DNA of 64,000 nucleotides from Bacteroidota bacterium (lineage in GTDB: Bacteria > Bacteroidota > Bacteroidia > Bacteroidales > NBLH01), in the NCBI GenBank assembly GCA_025361565.1, contig JANYKN010000126.1, positions 173,700 to 237,699 on the forward strand. The letters are read 5' to 3'. This document shows positions 58,001-64,000 of the stretch, in pieces. Made by a program: the position numbers and the translations under genes. The notes below the pieces were generated by a model. The model ran no database searches, had not been told where the DNA came from, and was given only the letters and a program-made list of their open reading frames with translations. The stretch's first letter is position 1. The number at the start of each line of letters is the position of its first letter.

Positions 58001-58449
58001 CTAGAATGTTGATGGGCAGCAATATTAGCTTCTTTTTCAATAATAGCTTCAGGATAGCTTACTATTATTAAGTTATCCTTTTTACCTAAAGCTTCAATGG
58101 TCTGATTGCGAAGTATGATATTTCCTTCCGATTTTTTAAAGTCATCTTTGTTTCCTAAATCTAGTTTGAAAGTTGAAGGGAAAAAGAAAAGATGATTTGA
58201 AGGCAGAAGTTTTTCAAGGTCGTTAAAAAGGTAAACAGCTTCTTCTTTATCTGGAAGGACTGCAAAAATGGGCTTTTTTGTTTCAATAAATAATTGATGC
58301 AAAATTAGGCTTGCGGCTGAGCCACTTAATCCTTTAATATTTGTACGAGCTTTTTCAGAATTTTTGAAATCCTTAATCAGCGCTTCTCTTAAAGGATGTT
58401 TTTGATATAATTTGATTAAATCTTGTATTTCCAACTCTTTTTTCTGCAA
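55072..58449 (-). CDS. mfd: Transcription-repair coupling factor Mfd
   Basis: 1125 residues. ATP-driven translocase that releases stalled RNA polymerase and recruits UvrA. UvrB-homology region in the first 350 residues; the RNA-polymerase interaction (CarD-like) domain at about 430-495 (LQPGDYVVHSDYGIGKFGG); helicase motifs GDVGFGKTEVAI (about 595), LLIIDEEQKFG (about 695), LTATPIPRTMQ, RGRVGRSNKKAY (about 866); then the C-terminal TRCF domain (ERIRLYRDLDS...). No ATG is available at the N terminus; the start is read as TTG at 58449. A small hairpin with a T-run lies immediately before. Confidence 0.95.
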   Translation of the reverse strand: MQKKELEIQDLIKLYQKHPLREALIKDFKNSEKARTNIKGLSGSAASLILHQLFIETKKPIFAVLPDKEEAVYLFNDLEKLLPSNHLFFFPSTFKLDLGNKDDFKKSEGNIILRNQTIEALGKKDNLIIVSYPEAIIEKEANIAAHQHSSFSIHKGEKISTSFLREFLQEYGFSRTDFVFGPGDFSIRGSIIDVFSFADENPYRIDLFGDEVDSIRTFDVMNQLSLNQLESVTIHPNVSKLTPVSEKSNFMELLSPDSILWIKDFQYLIEQVDFVYKKLENQKPEITADFQIQIEDFIHPDDFNAKLNLFHQVALGAQAKFKANQFYEFSQSKQIDFNKNFNFLAETIALRREEGFTNYILSANPVQLERLKSILHSDEVKIKVDFVPVNEILHEGFIDKDLKISCYTDHQIFNRFHRVKLINDKFSENKSALSFKEITSLQPGDYVVHSDYGIGKFGGINTIENNGKKQETIRILYQNNDAVFVSIHSLHKVSKYRGGDGIPPNLHKLGSGVWQKTKEKTKSKVKDIAKELIALYAKRKDEQGFQFSPDTYLQEALEASFIYEDTPDQLKATIQTKADMESELPMDRLVCGDVGFGKTEVAIRAAFKAVTDGKQVAVLVPTTILALQHYQTFTKRLKDFAVKVDYISRLKSQKKQTEIIKDLAEGKLDILIGTHRIVGSDIKFKDLGLLIIDEEQKFGVSIKEKLKQIKINVDTLTLTATPIPRTMQFSLMGARDLSVINTAPPDRYPILTQLHTFDEEILKDAINYEVQRNGQVFMIHNRVQNIAEIQRLIKRLCPDVKSVFAHGQMKGHELETIMLDFINQEYDVLIATTIIESGLDIPNANTIIINDAQNFGLSDLHQLRGRVGRSNKKAYCYLLAPPLTVLTPEARKRLNAIEEFSELGSGFNIALQDLDIRGAGNLLGGEQSGFIADIGFETYQQILNEALFELHEENRNNATEETRQEEKDLSKNFLPDCQIDTDLELLFPVTYIENTAERIRLYRDLDSIKDEELLINFEKELTDRFGPIPEQTSELLIAVKMRWLAQRLGLAKIILKNDKMFCYFLADDSSYYFNSQVFSGILTYVNQNPKKCRLKEQKEKLILQVEPIKSIHKANETLSKMMKHD

Positions 58450-58762
58450 TTTTATAAAAAAAGGATCAGAATCCTTAATTTAATTGAAGTTTGTTGATGA
58501 AAAAAAATATTTATTTCCTCTAAATATTCAACATTGAAAAAATGTAGAATAAATCTGTTATATTAATTTAAAGATATTTAAAAAATAGTAAGTTTTAAAA
58601 TTTTTAAATTCGATGTTAAATATAGTAAATAAAAAAGCCACAAATAATTGATATACAATATTTATGACTCTTAATATTCGACTTTTATTGTTCAAAAATA
58701 ATTAGTATTGATTAATCTTTAAGATTTCAGCATATATTTTCTATTCTCTATTTATAAAAATA
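58450..58762. other. Non-coding interval, 313 bases
   Basis: Very AT-rich. Contains the small hairpin before mfd; otherwise no open frame or convincing promoter is seen. Confidence 0.5.
58461..58476 (-). promoter_or_regulatory. Hairpin directly before mfd (possible attenuator)
   Basis: On the minus strand AAGGAT-tctg-ATCCTT is followed by a seven-base T-run and then the TTG start of mfd about 12 bases later. Six base pairs only, so weak. It would stop transcription or hide the start region. Confidence 0.35.
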
Positions 58763-59788
58763 TTAATCATTACTTTCAAATTTGTGGATAAACTCTTCCG
58801 CTTTGTCTACCATTTGCCTTGAACCAGTGTAAAAAGGAACCCGTTGATGCAATGATTGAGGTTTTATGTCTAAAATGCGGTTTCCCAAACCATCACAAGC
58901 TTTTCCTCCGGCTTGCTCTGCTAGAAATGCAATTGGATTGCATTCATAGAGTAGCCTCAGTTTCCCTGTTGGATAACTTTCAGTCGATGGATATAAAAAT
59001 ATTCCACCTTTTAATAAATTTCGATGAAAATCTGCTACCAGCGATCCAATATATCGTGATGAATATGGCCTGTTTGTTGGCTTATCACTCTCCTGGCAGT
59101 ACTTGATATATTTTTTAACACCTTCCGGAAATTTAATATAATTCCCTTCATTAATTGAATAGATAGTACCAGTTGTTGGTGTTTGGATAGCAGGGTGCGA
59201 AAGGCAAAATTCACCGATTGAAGGATCAAGGGTAAATCCATTAACTCCTCGTCCAGTTGTATAAACCATCATTGTAGAAGACCCATAGATAATATATCCT
59301 GCTGCAACTTGTCTGGTTCCTTCTTGAAGAAAATCTTCCAACATCGCTTCGTGGCCTAATGGAGATAACCTCCTGTATATTGCAAAAATAGTTCCTATTG
59401 ATGCGTTTACGTCTATATTTGAAGAACCATCCAAAGGATCGATGGTTACGATATATTTCCCATCTTTAGCTAAATCCGTTTTAAAGGTAATGATATTTTC
59501 ATTTTCTTCAGTTGCAATTCCACAGCATTCACCTGTAACTTTTAAAGCCGAAATAAATTGCTGATCTGCAAATACATCTAATATTTTTTGAGATTCGCCT
59601 TGTATATTTTCCATGCCACTTTCACCAAGGATATTCACCAGACCTGCTTTATTCACTTCCCGATTCACTATTTTTGCGGCTATTCCGATATGACTTAGCA
59701 AACGTGACAATTCTCCTTTGGCATAAGGAAATTCCGATTGTCTTTCAATAATAAACTCGTTAAGCGTCAACACAATATGTCGTACCAT
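58763..59788 (-). CDS. fbp: Fructose-1,6-bisphosphatase, class I
   Basis: 341 residues. Gluconeogenic phosphatase. The metal site is [19 protein letters not shown] (near residue 115), the substrate loop [22 protein letters not shown] (SLVADxHRNL) and the C-terminal [16 protein letters not shown] terminus [30 protein letters not shown] matches class I FBPases, including the AMP-site region. Length is normal (about 335). No terminator is visible at its 3' end; the next gene on the minus strand, mfd, lies 313 bases further, suggesting independent transcription. Confidence 0.95.
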   Translation of the reverse strand: MVRHIVLTLNEFIIERQSEFPYAKGELSRLLSHIGIAAKIVNREVNKAGLVNILGESGMENIQGESQKILDVFADQQFISALKVTGECCGIATEENENIITFKTDLAKDGKYIVTIDPLDGSSNIDVNASIGTIFAIYRRLSPLGHEAMLEDFLQEGTRQVAAGYIIYGSSTMMVYTTGRGVNGFTLDPSIGEFCLSHPAIQTPTTGTIYSINEGNYIKFPEGVKKYIKYCQESDKPTNRPYSSRYIGSLVADFHRNLLKGGIFLYPSTESYPTGKLRLLYECNPIAFLAEQAGGKACDGLGNRILDIKPQSLHQRVPFYTGSRQMVDKAEEFIHKFESND

Positions 59789-60026
59789 TATTTTCTATAT
59801 TAGGTTTTAAAATTTTGTATAAAGTTAGTAATAATAAGAAAGCAAAAAATAAGGTAATTTGTGATTTTTTGCATGATATTTTCAATTTCTTATTATATAA
59901 CTCTGGAGTATTGCTAGTTTTGGCAAGTCCTTTTCAATTTGAAATACATTTAACAAACACATCTGTATATTTACTAACGGATGTCAATTTTTTTATAGTT
60001 AGAATTCTTGAATTTTCCGAAAAACA

Positions 60027-60056
60027 TTGTTAAACTATTTAGACTTATTACATTTG
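60027..60056 (+). promoter_or_regulatory. Promoter of the aspartate kinase gene
   Basis: TTG at 60027-60029, 19-base spacer, TACATTTG at 60049-60056. Transcription would start near 60063 and the ATG is at 60083. Confidence 0.6.
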
Positions 60057-60082
60057 CTTATTGTTTTAATTATTGAAAATCA

Positions 60083-61348
60083 ATGGCAATAGTATTTAAA
60101 TTTGGGGGTGCTTCATTAAAGGATGCTGCTTCTGTGCGTAATATGTCTGAAATTATAAAAAAATATAAAGAAAATCTGGTTATTGTGGTTTCAGCAATGG
60201 GAAAGACTACAAGAGCATTACACCAGGTGGTCAATGAGTATTTTTCAAAAAAGGACTTTACTCAGAGTTTAAATCTTGTTTGGGGTTATCATCAATCGAT
60301 AGTTAATGAGCTATTTGAAAATAAATATTCCGGTACTCAGACTATACTTGATAGTCTAAAGACCTGCTTAAATATAAAACTGTCGGAAAAACCTTCTTCA
60401 AATTTTGACTTTGAATATGACCAGATTGTGGCATATGGCGAATTATTATCTTCGGTTATTGTAAGTGAATACTTAAATAATCAAGGCATCTGTAATAAAT
60501 GGATAGATATAAGGTTATCATTAAAAACAAACTCAATATATAGGGACGCTAGAATTGATTGGCTCTTATCTGAGAATTTGGTTAAACAAAATTTTTCTTT
60601 TTTGGAAGGACAAGTTTATTTAACGCAAGGTTTTATTGCTTCAAATCAACAAAACCTGACTACTACTCTTGGACTTGAAGGATCCGATTTCACAGCCGCA
60701 GTAATTTCATATTTTATTGATGCAGAAAAGATGATTGTATGGAAAGATGTTCCGGGAATTTATAATTCAGATCCTAATCTTTTTAAAAATGTGATAAAAC
60801 TTGATGCTATTTCCTATCGTGAAGCTGTTGAATTAGCCTATTATGGAGCCAAAGTGATCCATCCAAAAACAATAAAACCGCTCGAAAACAAAAATATTCC
60901 ACTATGGGTGAAATCCTTCAAAGAGCCCGATGAGCCTGGAACTGTTATTACTTCTTCAACTCCAAATAAAATTGGAGTAATGCCTGATGTACCAATCTTT
61001 ATTACAAAGAACGATCAAATTTTGATTTCAATAGCTCCTTATGATTTTTCTTTCATTGCTGAAGACAATTTAGAACGTATATTTTCAATTTTGGCTCAAT
61101 TTAGGGTAAAAGTGAACCTGATGCAAAATTCAGCCATCAGTTTTTCAATTTGTGCTGATTATGATCCAGATAGAATTTTGCCTGTGATTGAAAAATTGAA
61201 ATCAGAATATAAAATATTGTATAATAATGACCTGACTTTGGTTACAATAAGGCATTTTAACAATGAAACCATTCATGAAACAACCTACGGAAGGAAGGTT
61301 TATGTACAACAAAAAAGCAGGCATACCGCCCGCTTTGTAGTAAGATAG
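60083..61348 (+). CDS. Aspartate kinase (monofunctional)
   Basis: 421 residues. First step of the aspartate family pathway (Lys, Thr, Met). The kinase signature VFKFGGASLKDAASV is at the N terminus; further motifs ITLGLEGSDFTAAVISYFI (nucleotide/aspartate site) and VWKDVPGIYNSDPNL. The C-terminal regulatory part (from about residue 300) is ACT-like: ILISIAPYDFSFI and a VNLMQNSAISFSICAD segment. No homoserine dehydrogenase domain, so not the ThrA fusion. It has a good promoter of its own and a short leader. It converges with the lipoprotein gene, 32 bases apart. Confidence 0.9.
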   Translation: MAIVFKFGGASLKDAASVRNMSEIIKKYKENLVIVVSAMGKTTRALHQVVNEYFSKKDFTQSLNLVWGYHQSIVNELFENKYSGTQTILDSLKTCLNIKLSEKPSSNFDFEYDQIVAYGELLSSVIVSEYLNNQGICNKWIDIRLSLKTNSIYRDARIDWLLSENLVKQNFSFLEGQVYLTQGFIASNQQNLTTTLGLEGSDFTAAVISYFIDAEKMIVWKDVPGIYNSDPNLFKNVIKLDAISYREAVELAYYGAKVIHPKTIKPLENKNIPLWVKSFKEPDEPGTVITSSTPNKIGVMPDVPIFITKNDQILISIAPYDFSFIAEDNLERIFSILAQFRVKVNLMQNSAISFSICADYDPDRILPVIEKLKSEYKILYNNDLTLVTIRHFNNETIHETTYGRKVYVQQKSRHTARFVVR

Positions 61349-61380
61349 AGTAAAGACAATACTTGAAGAAAGATTATCGG

Positions 61381-61977
61381 TTATTTGGATTCAGTTTGGC
61401 TTGTATTTTTACTTTTGTTGTCTAAAAATACTTGAACTCCTGCAGTATATCTAACTTCACCTGCCAAATTTTTGTGCTCATAGGCCATCATTATTGATTT
61501 TACCTTTTTCCCAAAATCTAGAGTTTTTTCATTAAAATACCATACTTCAGTAAACTGTATATTAGCAATTTCGCTTCTAGGGTGCTTCTTTTCCATTTGT
61601 TTTACTTCGTCCAAGGTCATTATTTTTTCATATTGATAACTATATGGAGTAAGCCTGCCATTGTATATAGCGTTAAAGATCATATTCGAAAGTGCTTTTT
61701 TATCAAGATATTTAAGACTGTATTCCTGCCAGTCATCTTCGGGATCTGGATTTTTAATTACTACATTGTATATGATCGTGTCCGCTAGAAGTACAGAATT
61801 GTTAGAAGCAGAATCTGATGAATAGAAATTTCCCATTTTTACTTCAGGAACTCCAAGTGTTGAGCTATCTTTAGCTTCAGTTATTGAACTTTTTTCATCT
61901 TTCGGTTTGCATGATTGACTAATAGTACCAATTATTATCAATACCGAGGTAATTAATAAGTTAATGTGAGTTTTCAT
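61381..61977 (-). CDS. Lipoprotein, unknown function
   Basis: 198 residues. Lipoprotein signal MKTHINLLITSVLIIIGTISQSC with Cys23. A short polar linker is followed by a domain with YNVVIKNPDPEDDWQEYSLKYLDKKALSNMIFNAIYNGRLTPYSY and EVWYFNEKTLDFGKKVKSIMMAYEHKN segments, quoted in part; a similar gliding-motility-like lipoprotein layout is known in Bacteroidota, but I cannot name the family with confidence. It ends 13 bases after the stop of pyrC-side gene order: it lies directly downstream of pyrC and may be its second gene. Confidence 0.6.
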   Translation of the reverse strand: MKTHINLLITSVLIIIGTISQSCKPKDEKSSITEAKDSSTLGVPEVKMGNFYSSDSASNNSVLLADTIIYNVVIKNPDPEDDWQEYSLKYLDKKALSNMIFNAIYNGRLTPYSYQYEKIMTLDEVKQMEKKHPRSEIANIQFTEVWYFNEKTLDFGKKVKSIMMAYEHKNLAGEVRYTAGVQVFLDNKSKNTSQTESK

Positions 61978-61990
61978 GGTTGGATTATTA

Positions 61991-63343
61991 TTATCGGTTA
62001 AACAATATTTGCATTCCTTTTATTGTATCATTAAATGTTCCATTTTCATACACCAGGTTTCCATTAACAAAAGTATGTGTTACTTTCGATTTAAAGGTGT
62101 AGTTTTCGAAAGGTGACCATTGGCATTTAGAATATAGACTTTCTTTTTCTACTTTTTCAGGTTTATTCAAATCAATCAGCACCAAATCAGCCCAATATCC
62201 TTTTCTGATATAACCACGTTTGTCAATCTTGAAAACATCAGCAGGGGCGTGACACATCTTTTCAACAATTCTTTCAAGGCTTATTTTCTTTTGATGATAA
62301 AACTCAAGCATCGCCAATAAGGAATGTTGAACCAATGGACCTCCAGAAGGACTATTGAAATAAGTTCTATCTTTTTCTTCTATGGTATGAGGAGCATGAT
62401 CTGTTGCAATTACATCTAATTTGTTATTTAACAGACCATTAAATAGTGCATCTTTATCAGTTTTACTTTTTATTGAAGGATTCCATTTTATTTTAGATCC
62501 TAACTTTTCATAGTCGCTCTCATCAAACCAAAGATGATGCACACAAACTTCTGCTGTTATTCTCTTTTCATTCAAGAGTAAAGTATTATCCAGCAAATCT
62601 AGTTCCTTTTCAGTCGATAGATGCAAAATATGCAAACGGGTATTATGCTTTTTAGCCAATTCAATAGCCAATGATGATGATTTATAGCAGGCTTCAGCAG
62701 ACCTTATTAACGGATGAAAGTTAATTGGAACATTTTCACCATACTTTTGTCTATGTTGACTTGAATTAGCTTTTATAGTTTCTTCATCTTCGCAATGTAC
62801 TGCAACAAGTAAAGGTGCTAGTTCGAATATTTTATCCAGTATTTCTTTATTATCAACAAGCATATTCCCGGTCGATGCTCCCATAAATACCTTTATTCCA
62901 CAAACTGTTTTTGGATTTGTATTAACTAATTCTTCTAAATTATCATTTGTTGCACCTATATAAAAGGAATAATTCGCAAATGATTTTTTCGATGCTAATT
63001 CAAATTTGTCTAATAATAGCTTTTGACTTGTGGTTTGTGGATTTGTATTAGGCATTTCCATAAATGTAGTTATACCTCCGGCAACAGCTGCTTTACTTTC
63101 GGTATATATTTCAGCTTTATGAGTTAATCCTGGTTCTCTAAAATGTACTTGATCATCTATTATACCTGGAATTAGTACTTTGCCACTTGCATCAATGATA
63201 TTGTTGTAATCGGCCTGCGATAGGTTGTGCACTCCACTAATAATATCAATTATTATTCCGTCTTCAATTAATAGATTTCCTTGAAAGTTTTCATTTTCAT
63301 TGATGATTAAGGCATTAGCAATTAAAGTTCTCATTTTATTCAA
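61991..63343 (-). CDS. pyrC: Dihydroorotase
   Basis: 450 residues. Third step of pyrimidine synthesis: reversible cyclisation of N-carbamoyl-aspartate. Class I (amidohydrolase) motifs: DDQVHFREPGLTHKAE (metal-binding HxR), KVFMGASTGNML with the Lys that may be carboxylated, AVHCEDE, LHILHLSTEKE and IATDHAPHT with the catalytic Asp. C-terminal GYWADLVLIDLNKPEKV. Length is usual for the class. The lipoprotein gene follows after 13 bases on the same strand. Confidence 0.93.
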   Translation of the reverse strand: MNKMRTLIANALIINENENFQGNLLIEDGIIIDIISGVHNLSQADYNNIIDASGKVLIPGIIDDQVHFREPGLTHKAEIYTESKAAVAGGITTFMEMPNTNPQTTSQKLLLDKFELASKKSFANYSFYIGATNDNLEELVNTNPKTVCGIKVFMGASTGNMLVDNKEILDKIFELAPLLVAVHCEDEETIKANSSQHRQKYGENVPINFHPLIRSAEACYKSSSLAIELAKKHNTRLHILHLSTEKELDLLDNTLLLNEKRITAEVCVHHLWFDESDYEKLGSKIKWNPSIKSKTDKDALFNGLLNNKLDVIATDHAPHTIEEKDRTYFNSPSGGPLVQHSLLAMLEFYHQKKISLERIVEKMCHAPADVFKIDKRGYIRKGYWADLVLIDLNKPEKVEKESLYSKCQWSPFENYTFKSKVTHTFVNGNLVYENGTFNDTIKGMQILFNR

Positions 63344-63863
63344 ATATCAGTTTCATTTGTAAAAGTAATATTCTTGAAGGGATTTTAAAAATTCAATTTT
63401 AACCTTATAAAGATACAGGAATATTTACTTATTTGAACCTAAATGGCAGAATATTAATAATTTATATGAAATTTGATTGATATTATAAGCTAAAGTATAA
63501 CTTATGCAAATGACAGACATGCTGGTAGTTATATTTCAGCGTTTGATATTATAAGATAATTGGATCTTATTCGATACTTATCGAAGATTAATTTACTCTT
63601 CCAGTCAAATTTATACAACCTTCAAAGAAACATGTAAAATTTAATTAAAGTACCCAAGCAACCAAAGAGGGTACTTGAAGAATTACAACTAGCAGTTTAT
63701 TAAATATATAGATATTCTAAAGTTAAATATATACAATATTGCTTCAAAATTATATTCAATAAATTATTCAGTATCTATTGAATATAATTTAATATTTACT
63801 AATAGTTTTATAATCAGTCAATAAGACATTAAAATAGTTTCCAGTTTTCTTACAAATAATCAC
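63344..63863. other. Non-coding interval before the IS-like end, about 520 bases
   Basis: AT-rich. Two inverted repeats: AAGTACCC / GGGTACTT at 63648-63655 and 63669-63676 (13-base loop), and a perfect 15-bp pair AAATTATATTCAATA / TATTGAATATAATTT at 63747-63761 and 63776-63790. No open frame of note. Confidence 0.5.
63747..63790. repeat. Perfect 15-bp AT-rich inverted repeat
   Basis: Arms 63747-63761 and 63776-63790, 14-base loop, no mismatches. Lies 74 bases before the IS-like end. May be a hairpin or a protein site; chance is possible in AT-rich DNA. Confidence 0.5.
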
Positions 63864-64000
63864 TAGTGTCCACTAAAAAAAACTTAAGTTCTTTGAAATA
63901 CTTGTAATTCGTAGCTTCTATCGCTTTTTTACTACGTGACGATTTGAATTATTATGTTCGTATAGAAAAATACAACTATATGAACAATGGAAAATTTGTT
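63864..64000 (+). mobile_element. Left end of a probable IS4-family element (cut by the window)
   Basis: The junction reads TAGTGTCCACTA, a tipped inverted sequence as expected for a terminal repeat, followed by a T/A-rich leader and an ATG at 63980 from which MNNGKFV is read to the window edge. This N terminus resembles IS4-family (DUF4372) transposases of Bacteroidota, which begin in this way. Only seven codons are visible, so the assignment is tentative. The right end and terminal repeat lie outside the window. Confidence 0.45.
63980..64000 (+). CDS. Start of a transposase-like gene (truncated by the window)
   Basis: Seven codons, MNNGKFV, open at the window edge. It follows a candidate terminal inverted repeat by about 100 bases. 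Probable IS4-type transposase; identity needs the continuation. Confidence 0.4.

Noticed and set aside
59815..60033. 72-codon plus-strand frame between fbp and the aspartate kinase gene
   Set aside because: Starts with TTG, low-complexity hydrophobic reading, no family resemblance; the aspartate kinase promoter starts right at its end (60027).
1..64000. CRISPR arrays, tRNA and rRNA genes
   Set aside because: No regularly spaced direct repeats of CRISPR type and no tRNA or rRNA signatures were seen while reading both strands.

Overview
The window looks like a chromosomal segment of an AT-rich, probably anaerobic member of the Bacteroidota (Bacteroidales or Marinilabiliales-like). The grounds are: FtsZ with the long linker and acidic tail seen in this phylum, -7 promoter boxes of the form TAnnTTTG, almost no Shine-Dalgarno sequences, and a set of families common in the phylum (GSCFA, DUF4834, DUF4369-TlpA, LptC lipoprotein, CASTOR/POLLUX-like channel, glycogen debranching enzyme-glycosyltransferase-GH57 cluster, giant acyl-CoA dehydratase activase). 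Genus and species cannot be read from the sequence. I saw no tRNA, rRNA or CRISPR array.

Layout. 0-3.3 kb: end of the division cluster (ftsA truncated by the window edge, ftsZ, a YqeY-like gene), closed by a terminator. 3.3-8.3 kb: small accessory genes (DoxX, nucleotidyltransferase, membrane protein, GNAT acetyltransferase, aldo/keto reductase, collagen-like secreted protein) and one short gene remnant. 8.4-18.7 kb: beta-CASP nuclease-like protein, CASTOR/POLLUX-like channel, then on the minus strand the 1429-residue activase, a MuiA-like DUF4139 protein and a lone receiver-domain protein. 18.9-24.3 kb: coaX, an outer-membrane beta-barrel candidate, lptC, a previously easy-to-miss 54-codon membrane protein and a CorC/CNNM protein, convergent with a GSCFA protein. 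24.9-30.0 kb: glycogen/alpha-glucan operon. 30.1-30.3 kb: nested palindromic REP/MITE-like element. 30.7-36.5 kb: AsmA-like giant protein and anmK. 36.7-41.2 kb: accessory block (membrane protein, CAP protein, unknown secreted protein, protein with two SiaB-like domains). 41.4-52.1 kb: TlpA-like lipoprotein, ribF, sppA, lpxK, purine nucleoside phosphorylase, receiver-adenylate cyclase, lipoprotein, a dihydrolipoamide-dehydrogenase homologue without its redox cysteines, DUF4834. 52.1-63.4 kb: PpiD/SurA-type isomerase, ProXp-ala deacylase, mfd, fbp, lysC-type aspartate kinase, lipoprotein, pyrC. From about 63.86 kb to the edge: the left end of what looks like an IS4-family element.

Functionally most of the window is housekeeping: division, envelope biogenesis (LptC, LpxK, AsmA-like, PpiD, SppA, MuiA-like), cell-wall recycling (AnmK), cofactor synthesis (CoaX, RibF), nucleotide metabolism (PNP, PyrC), gluconeogenesis and glycogen storage (Fbp, debranching enzyme, glycosyltransferase, GH57) and DNA repair (Mfd). 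No clear complete novel defence or mobile system is visible. The most unusual items are the cysteine-less Lpd homologue, the tandem SiaB-like protein in a small accessory block, the 10-residue basic repeat tail on the GH57 enzyme, the nested palindromic element, and the AAATCGAT repeats in front of the glycogen operon.
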